Shown here piece by piece: positions 9,338-18,167 of a stretch of DNA of 64,000 nucleotides; position 1 is the stretch's first letter, and each line of letters starts with the position of its first letter. Source of the DNA: Psychrobacter sp. UBA6766 (GTDB lineage Bacteria > Pseudomonadota > Gammaproteobacteria > Pseudomonadales > Moraxellaceae); the NCBI RefSeq assembly GCF_002453355.1, contig NZ_DKGQ01000020.1, positions 15,336 to 79,335 on the forward strand, in the 5' to 3' direction. Both the position numbers and the translations under genes were made by a program. A model generated the notes under the pieces. The model did no database searches. It had not been told where the DNA came from and worked only from the letters and a program-made list of their open reading frames with translations.

Positions 9338-10249
9338 ATGTCATTGCCAACCTCCTTGTTCAAGTCACTTACCCGTATCAAAAAAGACTTAAAAGAAGAT
9401 ATCGAAGCGGTGTTCAATCGCGACCCTGCGGCGCGTAACAGCCTAGAAGTCCTTTTGACCTACCCTGGCATCCACGCCCTGATTTTGCATCGCGGCGCGC
9501 ATTGCCTTTGGCAAAATGAGCAAAAACTGGCAGCGCGTGCCATCTCTTACGGCTCGCGTATCATCACTGGCATTGAGATCCATCCTGCGGCCAAAATCGG
9601 CAAGCGTTTTTTTATTGACCATGGCGTTGGTGTAGTCATTGGTGAGACGGCTGAGATTGGCAATGACGTTACCCTTTATCATGGCGTGACGCTTGGCGGC
9701 GTCTCATGGAATAATGGCAAACGCCACCCAACCTTAGAGGACGGTGTCATCGTCGGTGCTGGCGCTAAAGTGTTAGGGCCATTTACCGTAGGTAAAAATG
9801 CCAAGATTGGCTCAAATGCCGTGGTCGTCAAACCCGTTCCTGCGGGTGCAACGATGGTTGGTAGTGCCGCTCGTATGATTTCAGACCATCATGATGAAAA
9901 AGGCAATCCTATTGTTACCAAGGTACAAGACGCCAAACAGCAAGAAAAAGTCGCGCAAGCAGGTACAACTGCTGACCAGCAGGAAAAAGACGCTACTTCT
10001 AACACTGCACGAGCAACGGCGTTTCAGGCTTATGGGATTGACCCTTCTTCGCAAGATCCAGTTGCTGAAGCCTTTGCTAAAATGCTCGAACATATTCAAC
10101 AATCAGAAAACCGTCTTGATCAATTGCAGGCGGCGATGTGCAAGATAGACCCAAACTTTTGTAAAAAGGAATACGATAAACTGTGCTTAGAAGATTTAGA
10201 TGTTATTGGCCGTACTGATATGGATGCAGCGGGCACTGAGCAGAAATAA
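9338..10249 (+). CDS. cysE: Serine O-acetyltransferase
   Basis: Transfers acetyl from acetyl-CoA to L-serine, the first step of cysteine synthesis. The left-handed beta-helix hexapeptide repeats are visible from HPAAKIGKRFFIDHGVGVVIGETAEIG through VTLYHGVTLGGVS to VGKNAKIGSNAVVVKPVPAGATMVG. The N-terminal helical domain is short (about 65 residues), as in the EpsC/NifP type, rather than the long one of E. coli CysE. The C-terminal third (about 195-303) is a Gln/Ala-rich, probably helical extension that ends in a conserved-looking segment with two Cys. Cysteine feedback is usual for the family. Start ATG is preceded by ATAGGACGC. Confidence 0.93.
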   Translation: MSLPTSLFKSLTRIKKDLKEDIEAVFNRDPAARNSLEVLLTYPGIHALILHRGAHCLWQNEQKLAARAISYGSRIITGIEIHPAAKIGKRFFIDHGVGVVIGETAEIGNDVTLYHGVTLGGVSWNNGKRHPTLEDGVIVGAGAKVLGPFTVGKNAKIGSNAVVVKPVPAGATMVGSAARMISDHHDEKGNPIVTKVQDAKQQEKVAQAGTTADQQEKDATSNTARATAFQAYGIDPSSQDPVAEAFAKMLEHIQQSENRLDQLQAAMCKIDPNFCKKEYDKLCLEDLDVIGRTDMDAAGTEQK

Positions 10250-10306
10250 TTGCTAGCTAATAGGATTATTGTTAATTTAAAGCTCAGTAGTATTTGTAGT
10301 GAGTAA

Positions 10307-10332
10307 AAAAAGAGGCCAGGTAGCCTCTTTTT
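10307..10332 (+). terminator. Terminator after cysE
   Basis: A 10-bp perfect stem AAAAAGAGGC/GCCTCTTTTT with a 6-nt loop and a T-rich 3' side. Confidence 0.85.
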
Positions 10333-10479
10333 CACTTTAACCAATGAAGAAATAGCGCTTTATTGACTAGCTATTCAATAGACAATATTTATAAAAATGA
10401 CGAGTCAGGCCGCTTTAAAAAACGATAATCACTTTATACTTGAGCTCGCTTCTATCGTATCGACATTGGTATATTGCTC

Positions 10480-10500
10480 GAATAGCCTTCTTAGCTATTC
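10480..10500 (-). terminator. Weak hairpin just after folK
   Basis: GAATAGC/GCTATTC (7-bp perfect stem, 7-nt loop) starts four bases past the folK stop on the minus strand. No T-run follows, so its termination role is uncertain. Confidence 0.35.
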
Positions 10501-10503
10501 AAT

Positions 10504-11061
10504 TCAGCCTTTCAAACTGCCTTCCTTTGCTAACTCTTCAATCCCTGCTGTTTCATGAGCTTTGAATGGATAACGATCTGCCATGATTATCCATTTGTTA
10601 GAGCTTTTAGCGATTTTTTTAGATATTCGTTTATTGCTTAGGCTATTTTTATCAAATACAGTTTGTATCAGTAGAATATCGATATCCATGGTGACTTCTT
10701 TTATTGGTGTTTGTGCTTCCGTTAGACGTTGTCTATGACAGTCACTTTCAATTTGTTTAAATATCTGCTGTAACTGTTGTAAACTGATGGGTGTATCGAG
10801 TACAAGATAAACACACTGATTGGTATAATCGGGTTTTGGTAGCTCAGGCGTAGAGGTAAAATCAGGATTTTGAAATGCCGTTGAGAGCTGTATTTCACCT
10901 AAAGCCGCAAGCTGTTCACGGGCGTACGGTAAGTATTTTTCGGCTTGATAATTACTCCCTAAGGCGAGCAGTACTGCCGATACAGAATGCGTTTGCAGCT
11001 GTTCAGGCGCGTACTGTTTTAACTCTTCAAGACCCAAATCAGCCAATGCTTTATGTGTCAT
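10504..11061 (-). CDS. folK: FolK-like 2-amino-4-hydroxy-6-hydroxymethyldihydropteridine pyrophosphokinase
   Basis: HPPK transfers pyrophosphate from ATP to 6-hydroxymethyl-7,8-dihydropterin in folate synthesis. The start strand ALGSN and the metal-binding DIDILL (here VTMDIDILLI) match the family. The usual Arg-rich loop and the FVLxPL segment before and after it are poorly conserved, and the end is unusual (KRISKKIAKSSNKW). The N-terminus has about 28 extra residues before LALGSN. It lies 4 nt behind folB, which makes the preceding pathway intermediate, so this is a folB-folK operon. It is a divergent member; a second, canonical folK elsewhere in the genome is possible. Confidence 0.75.
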   Translation of the reverse strand: MTHKALADLGLEELKQYAPEQLQTHSVSAVLLALGSNYQAEKYLPYAREQLAALGEIQLSTAFQNPDFTSTPELPKPDYTNQCVYLVLDTPISLQQLQQIFKQIESDCHRQRLTEAQTPIKEVTMDIDILLIQTVFDKNSLSNKRISKKIAKSSNKWIIMADRYPFKAHETAGIEELAKEGSLKG

Positions 11062-11065
11062 CAGA

Positions 11066-11470
11066 TTAACTATCTTGGTTTATATTGGATTCGGCTATTA
11101 AGCCTTTGGGATAACGGGTGATTTGCACCCCAACCGCATCCGCTTGTTGAATAGCTGTTGGCTTGGCAACGCTTAACGTTATTTTATGACAGTTGTATTT
11201 TTCCAGTAACTTATCTGCAATTTGACCAGCCAAATGCTCAAGCAGCTGCGCTTGAATGGCTTGGCACCATGCGCTGACATCATCACAGACTGCTTTATAG
11301 TTCAGCGCATCATTAACATCATCTGAGATGGCCGCACGGCTGATGTCGGTTTCAAGCGCAATATCAATCAGCAAAGGTTGCGTGATGGCGCGTTCCCACG
11401 CATAAACACCAATGACCGCTTCTACGGTTAAGCCTTTGACAAATACCACATCAAATTCGGTATGAAACAT
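11066..11470 (-). CDS. folB: Dihydroneopterin aldolase
   Basis: Converts 7,8-dihydroneopterin to 6-hydroxymethyl-7,8-dihydropterin and glycolaldehyde. The 134-residue tunnelling-fold protein shows the substrate-binding VEAVIGVYAWER, the YKAVCDDV helix, the Glu-bearing LLEHLAGQIAD and the catalytic-Lys strand SVAKPTAI. It is the first gene of a two-gene folB-folK unit with 4 nt between the genes. Length matches the family. Confidence 0.93.
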   Translation of the reverse strand: MFHTEFDVVFVKGLTVEAVIGVYAWERAITQPLLIDIALETDISRAAISDDVNDALNYKAVCDDVSAWCQAIQAQLLEHLAGQIADKLLEKYNCHKITLSVAKPTAIQQADAVGVQITRYPKGLIAESNINQDS

Positions 11471-11511
11471 GCGCTTATCCTTATTTATTATAGTTTTATT
11501 TTAAGACAACT

Positions 11512-12465
11512 TTACGATAACGCCTCTTCGCGCAGGCGTTCGGCTTTTAATGCTTTACTCGGACGATGGCGCCACAAGTCAATACTAAATAATAACAGCC
11601 CGAACCAAATCAAGCCAAATACCGCGAGGCGATGCAAGTCAAAAGGCTCGTTATAATAAAATACCGCCAAGAAGAAAATAAAGGTCGGCGTCAGATAATT
11701 CATAAAACTTAGAATACTAAAGGCGACCATCTTAGTCGATTTATTAAATAACAATAATGGTATCAGCGTAATCGGGCCTGCCAGCATCAAAAGCCAGATG
11801 TTTGAGGTAAACCAAAAACTTAACTGACTACTTACCACATCGGCTTGCCAAAACCACCATAAACAAATCGGCACTAGCATGGTAGTTTCTACAAACATAG
11901 CGTCAACAGCCGTAAGCGGTGTTTGGCGCTGGATAGTGCCATAAGTACTAAAACTAAAGGCTAAAATCAGCGATATCCATGGCAAGCTTCCAATCATAAC
12001 CACTTGGATCAACACCGATAATAAGGCAAAACCAATAGCAACCCACTGTAAAGGACGCAAGCGTTCTTTAAATAAAATCATTGATAGCGCGACGCCGACC
12101 AGGGGTCCGATAAAGTATCCCAAACTGGCCTCAAGAATGTGGTCGTGGTTGACCGCCCAAACATAAGTTAGCCAGTTGGTGGCAATAATCAGTCCCGATA
12201 TAAAGGAGAATGCTATCCATCTCGGGTTTTTCTTTAGTGTATCAATCCACTGCCAGCGCTTGGTCACCACCAACACGATAAGCAGGCAAGCAAACGTCCA
12301 TATTATGCGGTGACCGATAATCTCGGTGGCATCATAAGCGGCGAGCTGCTTAAAGTATAACGGAAAAGCCCCCCAAATAAAGAACGCTGTCAGCGCGGTA
12401 GCAATACCGCGTCTGGATGTTTGAATAGGAGCAACGGTTTTTTTGACGACGTTTTGAGTAGTCAT
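11512..12465 (-). CDS. rarD: RarD/EamA-family permease
   Basis: About ten hydrophobic segments over 317 residues, with the RarD signature of an initial FFIWGAFPLYFKQL, GHRIIW, NWLTYVWAVNHDHILEASLGYFIGPL and a conserved end (FGLIWFGLLLFSID). RarD is the drug/metabolite transporter superfamily member named for chloramphenicol sensitivity in Pseudomonas; its substrate is not settled. A TTG four codons upstream could start translation, but the ATG at 12465 is the more likely start. Neither has a good ribosome site. Confidence 0.88.
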   Translation of the reverse strand: MTTQNVVKKTVAPIQTSRRGIATALTAFFIWGAFPLYFKQLAAYDATEIIGHRIIWTFACLLIVLVVTKRWQWIDTLKKNPRWIAFSFISGLIIATNWLTYVWAVNHDHILEASLGYFIGPLVGVALSMILFKERLRPLQWVAIGFALLSVLIQVVMIGSLPWISLILAFSFSTYGTIQRQTPLTAVDAMFVETTMLVPICLWWFWQADVVSSQLSFWFTSNIWLLMLAGPITLIPLLLFNKSTKMVAFSILSFMNYLTPTFIFFLAVFYYNEPFDLHRLAVFGLIWFGLLLFSIDLWRHRPSKALKAERLREEALS

Positions 12466-12502
12466 AAGACAATACAACTTTTTAGAGCAAAGCGCGCCCT
12501 CA

Positions 12503-12538
12503 CTTACTTTTAAACCATCATAAAGTCATAAAAGTAAG
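12503..12538. repeat. 10-bp inverted repeat in the rarD upstream region
   Basis: CTTACTTTTA (12503-12512) and TAAAAGTAAG (12529-12538) are perfect complements around a 16-nt spacer, 38 bp upstream of the rarD ATG. This could be an operator; it lacks a terminator T-run on either strand. Confidence 0.45.
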
Positions 12539-12734
12539 GACGCAGGGTTACTACAGATAGGATAAAAGGTAAAAAGCAATGGGTTAATGCCAATACGGCA
12601 CCAACACATTGCTCACGACAACTGCTATTTTAAAATAAATTTTACAACAAATTAAAAAATACGCTTTTGAACTTCAGAAAATAAAACTTTAAAAGTTAAG
12701 AATGTTTCTTATCAGGTTAATACTAACTTCCGTA

Positions 12735-15113
12735 TTACGCCGCACTATCATTAACTTGAATGGACATGCCAATTTGATTGGCAAGCTCTGCAAATCCTGG
12801 GAAGCTGGTATTGACGGTTTCAACGCCTTCAATGGTAATCTGCTTCGATGCGCGTAAGCTGGCAACCGCAAAGCTCATGGCAATGCGGTGATCATGATGC
12901 GAGGTGATATATCCGCCGCCAAAGACAGGTTGGCTATTATTTACAGCGTCATTTTGACCTTCACCGCCTTTGCTTTCAATGCCCTTACCTTCAATACCTT
13001 TACCTTGAATAATCAAACCATCCTCAGTGACGGTACAATCAACACCGAGAGTTTGTAGCCCTTCTGCCATCACTGCAATACGATCAGATTCTTTCACACG
13101 TAATTCTTTTGCACCAGTTAGCACCGTACGGCCTTGTGCGCAGCTGGCCGCAATAAACAACACTGGAAATTCATCAATCGCAAGTGGTACCAGATATTCT
13201 GGAATATCGATACCTTGTAGGTTTGAGCTGCGTATCGTGATATCAGCCACAGGCTCGCCGCCGACATGGGTTTCATTACTTAGGCTAATATCAGCATTCA
13301 TCAATTTAAGAATATCAATAATACCAGTACGTGTCGGATTGATGCCAACTTGCGTTAGCGTCAGCTCGCTATCTTGGCTAATAGCAGCAGCGACCATAAA
13401 AAACGCAGCAGATGAAATATCGGCAGGAACAGCGATATCACCGCCAGTGAGCGTACCACCTCCTTTCACGCTGATGCGATTGCCGTCAACTTTTACTGGA
13501 TAACCAAATGCTGACAGCATACGCTCGGTATGGTCACGGCTGACTTCAGGTTGAATAACGGTCGTGGTACCTTCTGCCCAAAGTCCCGCTAATAATAAGC
13601 AAGATTTAATCTGCGCAGAAGCGACCGGCATCTCATAATCGATACCTTGCAGCGGCTCACCGACAGTGTCGCGACCCGTAATACTAAGCGGCGCCGTACC
13701 ATGATGACCAGTACTTTGAATGATGGCACCCATCTCACGTAATGGCGCGGCGACACGCTCCATCGGCCTTTTATTAAGACTGGTATCACCCGTCAACACA
13801 CTGTCAAAAGATTGCGCGGCTAATATACCAGCTAACAGGCGCATACTGGTACCCGAGTTGCCCATATATAGTGGTGTTTTGCTTGGCTTAAGACCATTCA
13901 TACCAACGCCATGGATGGTTAATTTACCATTATCAGGTCCTTCAATACTCACGCCCATATCACGAAACGCTTGCAAGGTAGCAAGCGCATCTTCCCCTTC
14001 CAAAAATCCTGTGACATTAGTCACGCCTGTTGCAAGGCTGCCGAGCATAATACTGCGATGCGAGATAGACTTATCACCAGGAATGGTAATGGTGCCAGAG
14101 ACGGTATTGCTTGGAGAAATAAGGTAAGAAACTGACATGGCAGAGGTATCCGTATAAGGGGTGCTGGCTAACATATGGCCAAAATGTCGCCGTGCGGCTT
14201 GCGCGCGGCCCAAAAGTCCCATTAGGGCGGTTGAATCTTTATCAATGATAAGCTGACGCATGGTCTGTAAATAAACGCTGTACTCATCAAGGGCGCTTAC
14301 AATCGCGCTTTGGTTGGCAAAAAATATATCGTGCCACATTTTAGGATCACTGGCAGCGATGCGGCTAAAGTCGCGAAAACCGCCTGCCGCATAGCGAAAC
14401 ATATCTAAATTGTCATCGTGGCTTGCCAACTGCTCGACCAGATTAAACGCCAGCAGATGTGGCAGATGACTGGTATGCGCCAAGATAGCATCATGACGAT
14501 CAGCGGCCATCGGCATGACGGTTGCGCCCACCGCTTCCCATAACTGCCGCAGCTTAGCAATGGCATTATCACAAGTCGTTGGCAGCTCGCAGATAATGAC
14601 GCTATGATTGACAAATAAATTGGCGCGCCTGGCATGATACCCTGAATTTTCAGCACCAGCAATCGGATGCGCGGGAACAAAGCCAGTCGGTAGCGGGTTA
14701 AATACCGCTTCTGCCGCCTCAATGATATTAACCTTGGTACTACAAACATCGGTAATGAGACAATCAGCCGCAAGCTGACCCTTACCCATGGCAGCTTTAA
14801 TATCGACAAATACAGCCTCTACCGCTTGTACTGGCACAGCGATAACAATCAGGTCACTACCCGATACTGCTTCACTTAAAATACCACTACCCGCATCTAG
14901 TAAGCCATGTTGCATGGCTTCGTCGATGCTTGGCGCATGTCTATCAACCGCCACTAAGCGCTCACTTAAGCCATTGTCTTTAATGGCTTGGGCAAGGCTT
15001 GCACCAATCAGCCCTAGACCAATGACACAAACTTGCTTAAATAGCGGCTGCGTAGAGAATGAGGTTGCTATATTTACCGTGGGCGTATAGATGCGATGGT
15101 TTACTTTTTGCAT
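12735..15113 (-). CDS. tyrA-aroA: Bifunctional prephenate dehydrogenase / EPSP synthase (TyrA-AroA fusion)
   Basis: A 792-residue fusion. Residues about 24-315 are TyrA: NAD(P) motif GLGLIG (32-37), HPIAGAE (149-155) and HTSHLPH (213-219). It oxidises prephenate or arogenate toward tyrosine. Residues about 330-785 are 3-phosphoshikimate 1-carboxyvinyltransferase: PGDKSISHRS (345-354), SAQIK (499-503), RDHTER (526-531) and NPTRTG (592-597), all class II EPSPS signatures. The residue matching CP4 Ala100 is Gly421 (NSGTS), as in glyphosate-sensitive enzymes. Met326 resembles an old aroA start. A low-complexity GKGIEGKGIESKGGEG insert lies at 704-719. The gene follows hisC by 37 nt in the pheA-hisC-tyrA-aroA order known from Pseudomonas and Acinetobacter. 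Confidence 0.95.
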   Translation of the reverse strand: MQKVNHRIYTPTVNIATSFSTQPLFKQVCVIGLGLIGASLAQAIKDNGLSERLVAVDRHAPSIDEAMQHGLLDAGSGILSEAVSGSDLIVIAVPVQAVEAVFVDIKAAMGKGQLAADCLITDVCSTKVNIIEAAEAVFNPLPTGFVPAHPIAGAENSGYHARRANLFVNHSVIICELPTTCDNAIAKLRQLWEAVGATVMPMAADRHDAILAHTSHLPHLLAFNLVEQLASHDDNLDMFRYAAGGFRDFSRIAASDPKMWHDIFFANQSAIVSALDEYSVYLQTMRQLIIDKDSTALMGLLGRAQAARRHFGHMLASTPYTDTSAMSVSYLISPSNTVSGTITIPGDKSISHRSIMLGSLATGVTNVTGFLEGEDALATLQAFRDMGVSIEGPDNGKLTIHGVGMNGLKPSKTPLYMGNSGTSMRLLAGILAAQSFDSVLTGDTSLNKRPMERVAAPLREMGAIIQSTGHHGTAPLSITGRDTVGEPLQGIDYEMPVASAQIKSCLLLAGLWAEGTTTVIQPEVSRDHTERMLSAFGYPVKVDGNRISVKGGGTLTGGDIAVPADISSAAFFMVAAAISQDSELTLTQVGINPTRTGIIDILKLMNADISLSNETHVGGEPVADITIRSSNLQGIDIPEYLVPLAIDEFPVLFIAASCAQGRTVLTGAKELRVKESDRIAVMAEGLQTLGVDCTVTEDGLIIQGKGIEGKGIESKGGEGQNDAVNNSQPVFGGGYITSHHDHRIAMSFAVASLRASKQITIEGVETVNTSFPGFAELANQIGMSIQVNDSAA

Positions 15114-15150
15114 ATTATTTTAATTATCATATCACTTATAGGGTGTTCCA

Positions 15151-16293
15151 TTAATCATCAGTCAAGATAGAGCGCAAAGTATCAATGAGGCGCATATTGT
15201 CTTCTGCAACCCCTACGGTAATGCGCAGCCAATTAGGCAAGCCATAGCTGTTTAATGGACGCACAATAACGCCTTGCTCGAGCAATGCTTGATGAATAGA
15301 GGCCGCGTTTATGTCTTCCATTTCAACTTCTATTTCTACCATAATAAAATTGGCATGCGACTTAATAAATCCCAACCCTAATGCGTCAAACTGCTTTTCT
15401 AGCCAGCGCATTTGCTCTTGGTTAGTGAGCCGCGTTCTTTCAATAAATTCTTGATCAGCAAGCGCCGCTGCCGCCGCCGCTAAAGCGACTCTACTGACGT
15501 TAAATGGTTGACGAATACGATTGAGTAAATCCGCAATGGCTACTGAGCTTAACGCATAACCGACACGTAAACCTGCCAATCCATAAGCTTTTGAAAAGGT
15601 ACGTACAATAACCATATTATTAAATTCATCCAAGAGTACCCGATTATTACTCTCAGGACTATATTCGATGTAAGCTTCATCTAACACGACCAACACCGAG
15701 CTTGGCACACTAGCGACAAACTCATGTAACTCTTGCTGCGTAAGCTGGGTACCAGTTGGATTGTTTGGATTAGCGATGAACACTATCTTAGTATTTAAGT
15801 TGTCATTTACCGCCTGACTCATCGCTTTTAAATTATGACCAAAACGATTGGCAGGCACTTCCACGCCTTTTGCGCCTTGCATTTTAGCCAGCATCGGATA
15901 AACGATAAAAGCATATTGACTATAAACGATGGCATCATCAGCGCCAGCAAAACTACGCGCTAAGATATCAAGCAAATCATCTGAGCCATTACCTAAAGTG
16001 ATTTGCTCAACACTAACGTCATTAAAGTCAGCAAGCGCTTGTTTTAGATAATAACCATTGCCATCAGGATAACGTGCCAGCTGACCCAACTGCTCGGTAA
16101 TCGCAAGCGTAACGTGTGGTGAGCAGCCTCTTGGATTTTCATTACTGGCAAGTTTGACCACATCTGAGACGCCAAACTCGCGCGTCAACTCTTCAACTGG
16201 CTTCCCCGTCTGATAAGGTACCAGCTCTAAAATACTGTCATAGGCAGGTACAAGCGGTGATAAATTTGACTTTGTCGACTGAGATGACTGCAT
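15151..16293 (-). CDS. hisC: Histidinol-phosphate / aromatic aminotransferase
   Basis: PLP-dependent fold-type I aminotransferase, 380 residues. The Schiff-base Lys235 lies in RTFSKAYGLAGLRVGY. SNENPRG, the FIANPNNPTGT substrate loop and LDEAYIEY are typical of HisC. Placed between pheA and tyrA-aroA, it corresponds to the hisC2 copy of the Pseudomonas aromatic supraoperon, thought to serve aromatic transamination as well as, or instead of, histidine synthesis. That specificity is inferred from position. The start is the only good ATG and is preceded by AAGGAT. Confidence 0.92.
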   Translation of the reverse strand: MQSSQSTKSNLSPLVPAYDSILELVPYQTGKPVEELTREFGVSDVVKLASNENPRGCSPHVTLAITEQLGQLARYPDGNGYYLKQALADFNDVSVEQITLGNGSDDLLDILARSFAGADDAIVYSQYAFIVYPMLAKMQGAKGVEVPANRFGHNLKAMSQAVNDNLNTKIVFIANPNNPTGTQLTQQELHEFVASVPSSVLVVLDEAYIEYSPESNNRVLLDEFNNMVIVRTFSKAYGLAGLRVGYALSSVAIADLLNRIRQPFNVSRVALAAAAAALADQEFIERTRLTNQEQMRWLEKQFDALGLGFIKSHANFIMVEIEVEMEDINAASIHQALLEQGVIVRPLNSYGLPNWLRITVGVAEDNMRLIDTLRSILTDD

Positions 16294-16332
16294 GATTTAT
16301 CCTTAAGAGTGATAACGTATCTGCTATTAGTA

Positions 16333-16402
16333 AGAGCGTGTCCTTAGGGCAATCAATAGATATCTACAATCAATAGACATCTAGATGAAGACGCATCCTA
16401 AT
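16333..16402. repeat. Tandem 17-bp repeat and GCGTGTCC element remnant between pheA and hisC
   Basis: CAATCAATAGAYATCTA is repeated head to tail at 16350-16366 and 16367-16383 with one mismatch. It is flanked by GAGCGTGTCCTTA on the left and GACGCATCCTAAT on the right, both resembling the end sequence of the MITE at 23651. Probably a decayed element. Confidence 0.45.
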
Positions 16403-16441
16403 TTTTGCTATCGATTTGACAAACAACTTGGTTAAGCCAAT

Positions 16442-17623
16442 TTATAGGACGGCTTTTGGGTAAGAGCCTAGAATGCGTAAATCTTTGACCAATGGACGAA
16501 TATCAGCGATCGCAGCGCTCACATTTGCATCTTCAATGTGCCCATCCATGTCAATAAAAAATACATAAGCCCATTTATTCGGGCGTTCAGGACGCGTTTC
16601 GATACTGGTCATCGACACGCCATGATAGGACAATGGCTTTAAAATTTCGATCAAAGCGCCTGCTTTATCATGCGCTGAAACCATGATTGAGGTTTTATCT
16701 TGACCAGATGGCGCAATCGCCTCGTGACCAATGATCAGGAAACGTGTGGTATTGCTAGGATTGTCTTCGATGTTCGAATACAGCTTATGTAAATCGTACT
16801 CTGCCGCCGCCACATCACCGGCAATCGCTGCTGAATGCCATTCATTTTTTAATCGGCGAGCAGCCTCACCATTGCTTGATACTGCCACGCGCTCGACATT
16901 GGGATAATTGACATCGAGCCAATGACGACACTGTGCCAATGACTGCTGATGTGAGTAGATACGGCTTAAGCCATCAAGCTTAGTATGTTCAGCGACCAAG
17001 AAGTTTTGATGAATAGGCAACTCAACTTCACCAATTATTTTTAAGGTGGAAGATAGGAAGCCATCTAACGTATGGTTCACCACGCCCTCGGATGAGTTTT
17101 CGACTGGCACCACGCCATACATCGCCGTACCCGCTTCGACTTCGCGGAAGACATCAGTGATGGTGTTTAGCGGTACAGTATCGGCAGCTTTCCCGAAGTG
17201 CTTAAGCGCTGCAGCATGAGTAAAGGTACCAATAGGACCTAAGAACGCAATGCGTTGAGGTGCTTCTAAATCCAAGCAGACTGACATAATCTCACGGAAC
17301 AATCGTGCCATTTTTTCATCAGCGATTGGTCCAGTATTTCGTTCCATTACCGCTTTTAACACTTGCGCTTCACGCTCAGGACGATAAAAAATAGGGTTGG
17401 TTTTTTCTGCTTCAGGACTATTGGCAACATGGTCTTTTTTTGCCGTCGCCACTTGCTGAGCCAGTTTGGCACGGTTGTTAATCAGCGTCTGAATTTCGCA
17501 GTCTACCGCATCGATACTTTGGCGCAACGTATTTAAAAGCGCTTTATCAGTTGCAGTCCCATCAACGCTTGCAGAGGTTTGGTTTAGGTTATTTACATTT
17601 TGCTCTGGTGACTGCTCACTCAT
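16442..17623 (-). CDS. pheA: Bifunctional chorismate mutase / prephenate dehydratase (P-protein)
   Basis: Makes phenylpyruvate from chorismate by two steps. The 393 residues comprise an AroQ chorismate mutase helix domain (about 28-118, LRQSIDAVDCEIQTLINNR), prephenate dehydratase from 125 (IAFLGPIGTFT, VPVENSSEGVVNHTLD, catalytic TRF at 293-295) and a C-terminal ACT domain (309-393) with the Phe-binding GALI (322-325) and ETRP (342-345, usually ESRP), so feedback inhibition by phenylalanine is likely. The frame opens 39 codons further upstream, but the ATG at 17623 has a good ribosome site (AAAGGATGGGCGGTA). First gene of the pheA-hisC-tyrA/aroA run. Confidence 0.95.
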   Translation of the reverse strand: MSEQSPEQNVNNLNQTSASVDGTATDKALLNTLRQSIDAVDCEIQTLINNRAKLAQQVATAKKDHVANSPEAEKTNPIFYRPEREAQVLKAVMERNTGPIADEKMARLFREIMSVCLDLEAPQRIAFLGPIGTFTHAAALKHFGKAADTVPLNTITDVFREVEAGTAMYGVVPVENSSEGVVNHTLDGFLSSTLKIIGEVELPIHQNFLVAEHTKLDGLSRIYSHQQSLAQCRHWLDVNYPNVERVAVSSNGEAARRLKNEWHSAAIAGDVAAAEYDLHKLYSNIEDNPSNTTRFLIIGHEAIAPSGQDKTSIMVSAHDKAGALIEILKPLSYHGVSMTSIETRPERPNKWAYVFFIDMDGHIEDANVSAAIADIRPLVKDLRILGSYPKAVL

Positions 17624-18167
17624 TACCGCCCATCCTTTTCTAATGTTGTTGCTAAAATTGTTTCTGAGTTTTACAACTGTTGTTTTATAACTTATAACTG
17701 CTAGAGATGACTGTTTGTTCGATAGAATTATTTTAATCATAAATGCTGATGTCTTTCTTATGTTTCGCGCAAGCCAAACCGCTGATCGGCTCTACTATAG
17801 CAAAAACTATCGACAGTGCCCATTCGTAAATGTGCGTAAATACGCGGAAATGCGCAATTTGCCGTAAATATTAGCACAGTTATACTCTACAGCGGACAAG
17901 CCTTGTAAAACTATAAAGGCTACAACCGCTCAAATCTATGATACAGTTTAAAGGCTCTTATTAAAGGTAGCTAGTTTTAACCACCCTTAAGCTTTAACAT
18001 GGCATATTTTTAATAACATTGACGCTTAGTAGGTTTGGATTTTAAAAAACCTCTAGAAACACTACCATGATAAACAGCTTTTTGAAAAAACATCATGAAC
18101 AATAAAATGAAATAACAAACTTTAAGAAGAACATTACCACGTTAATTGACCACACCAAGGATATCTG
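17624..18167. other. 544-bp divergent intergenic region pheA/tal
   Basis: AT-rich DNA between divergent pheA and tal. A stretch at 17826-17870 repeats short GTAAAT/GCGxAAAT units. No gene, terminator or convincing promoter box is recognised; promoters for both genes are expected here. Confidence 0.5.

Noticed and set aside
13027..13503. 158-residue plus-strand ORF inside tyrA-aroA
   Set aside because: It is an antisense shadow of the fully conserved EPSP synthase domain.
17624..17740. Longer N-terminus for PheA
   Set aside because: The extra 39 residues are not conserved in type and ATG 17623 has the better ribosome site.
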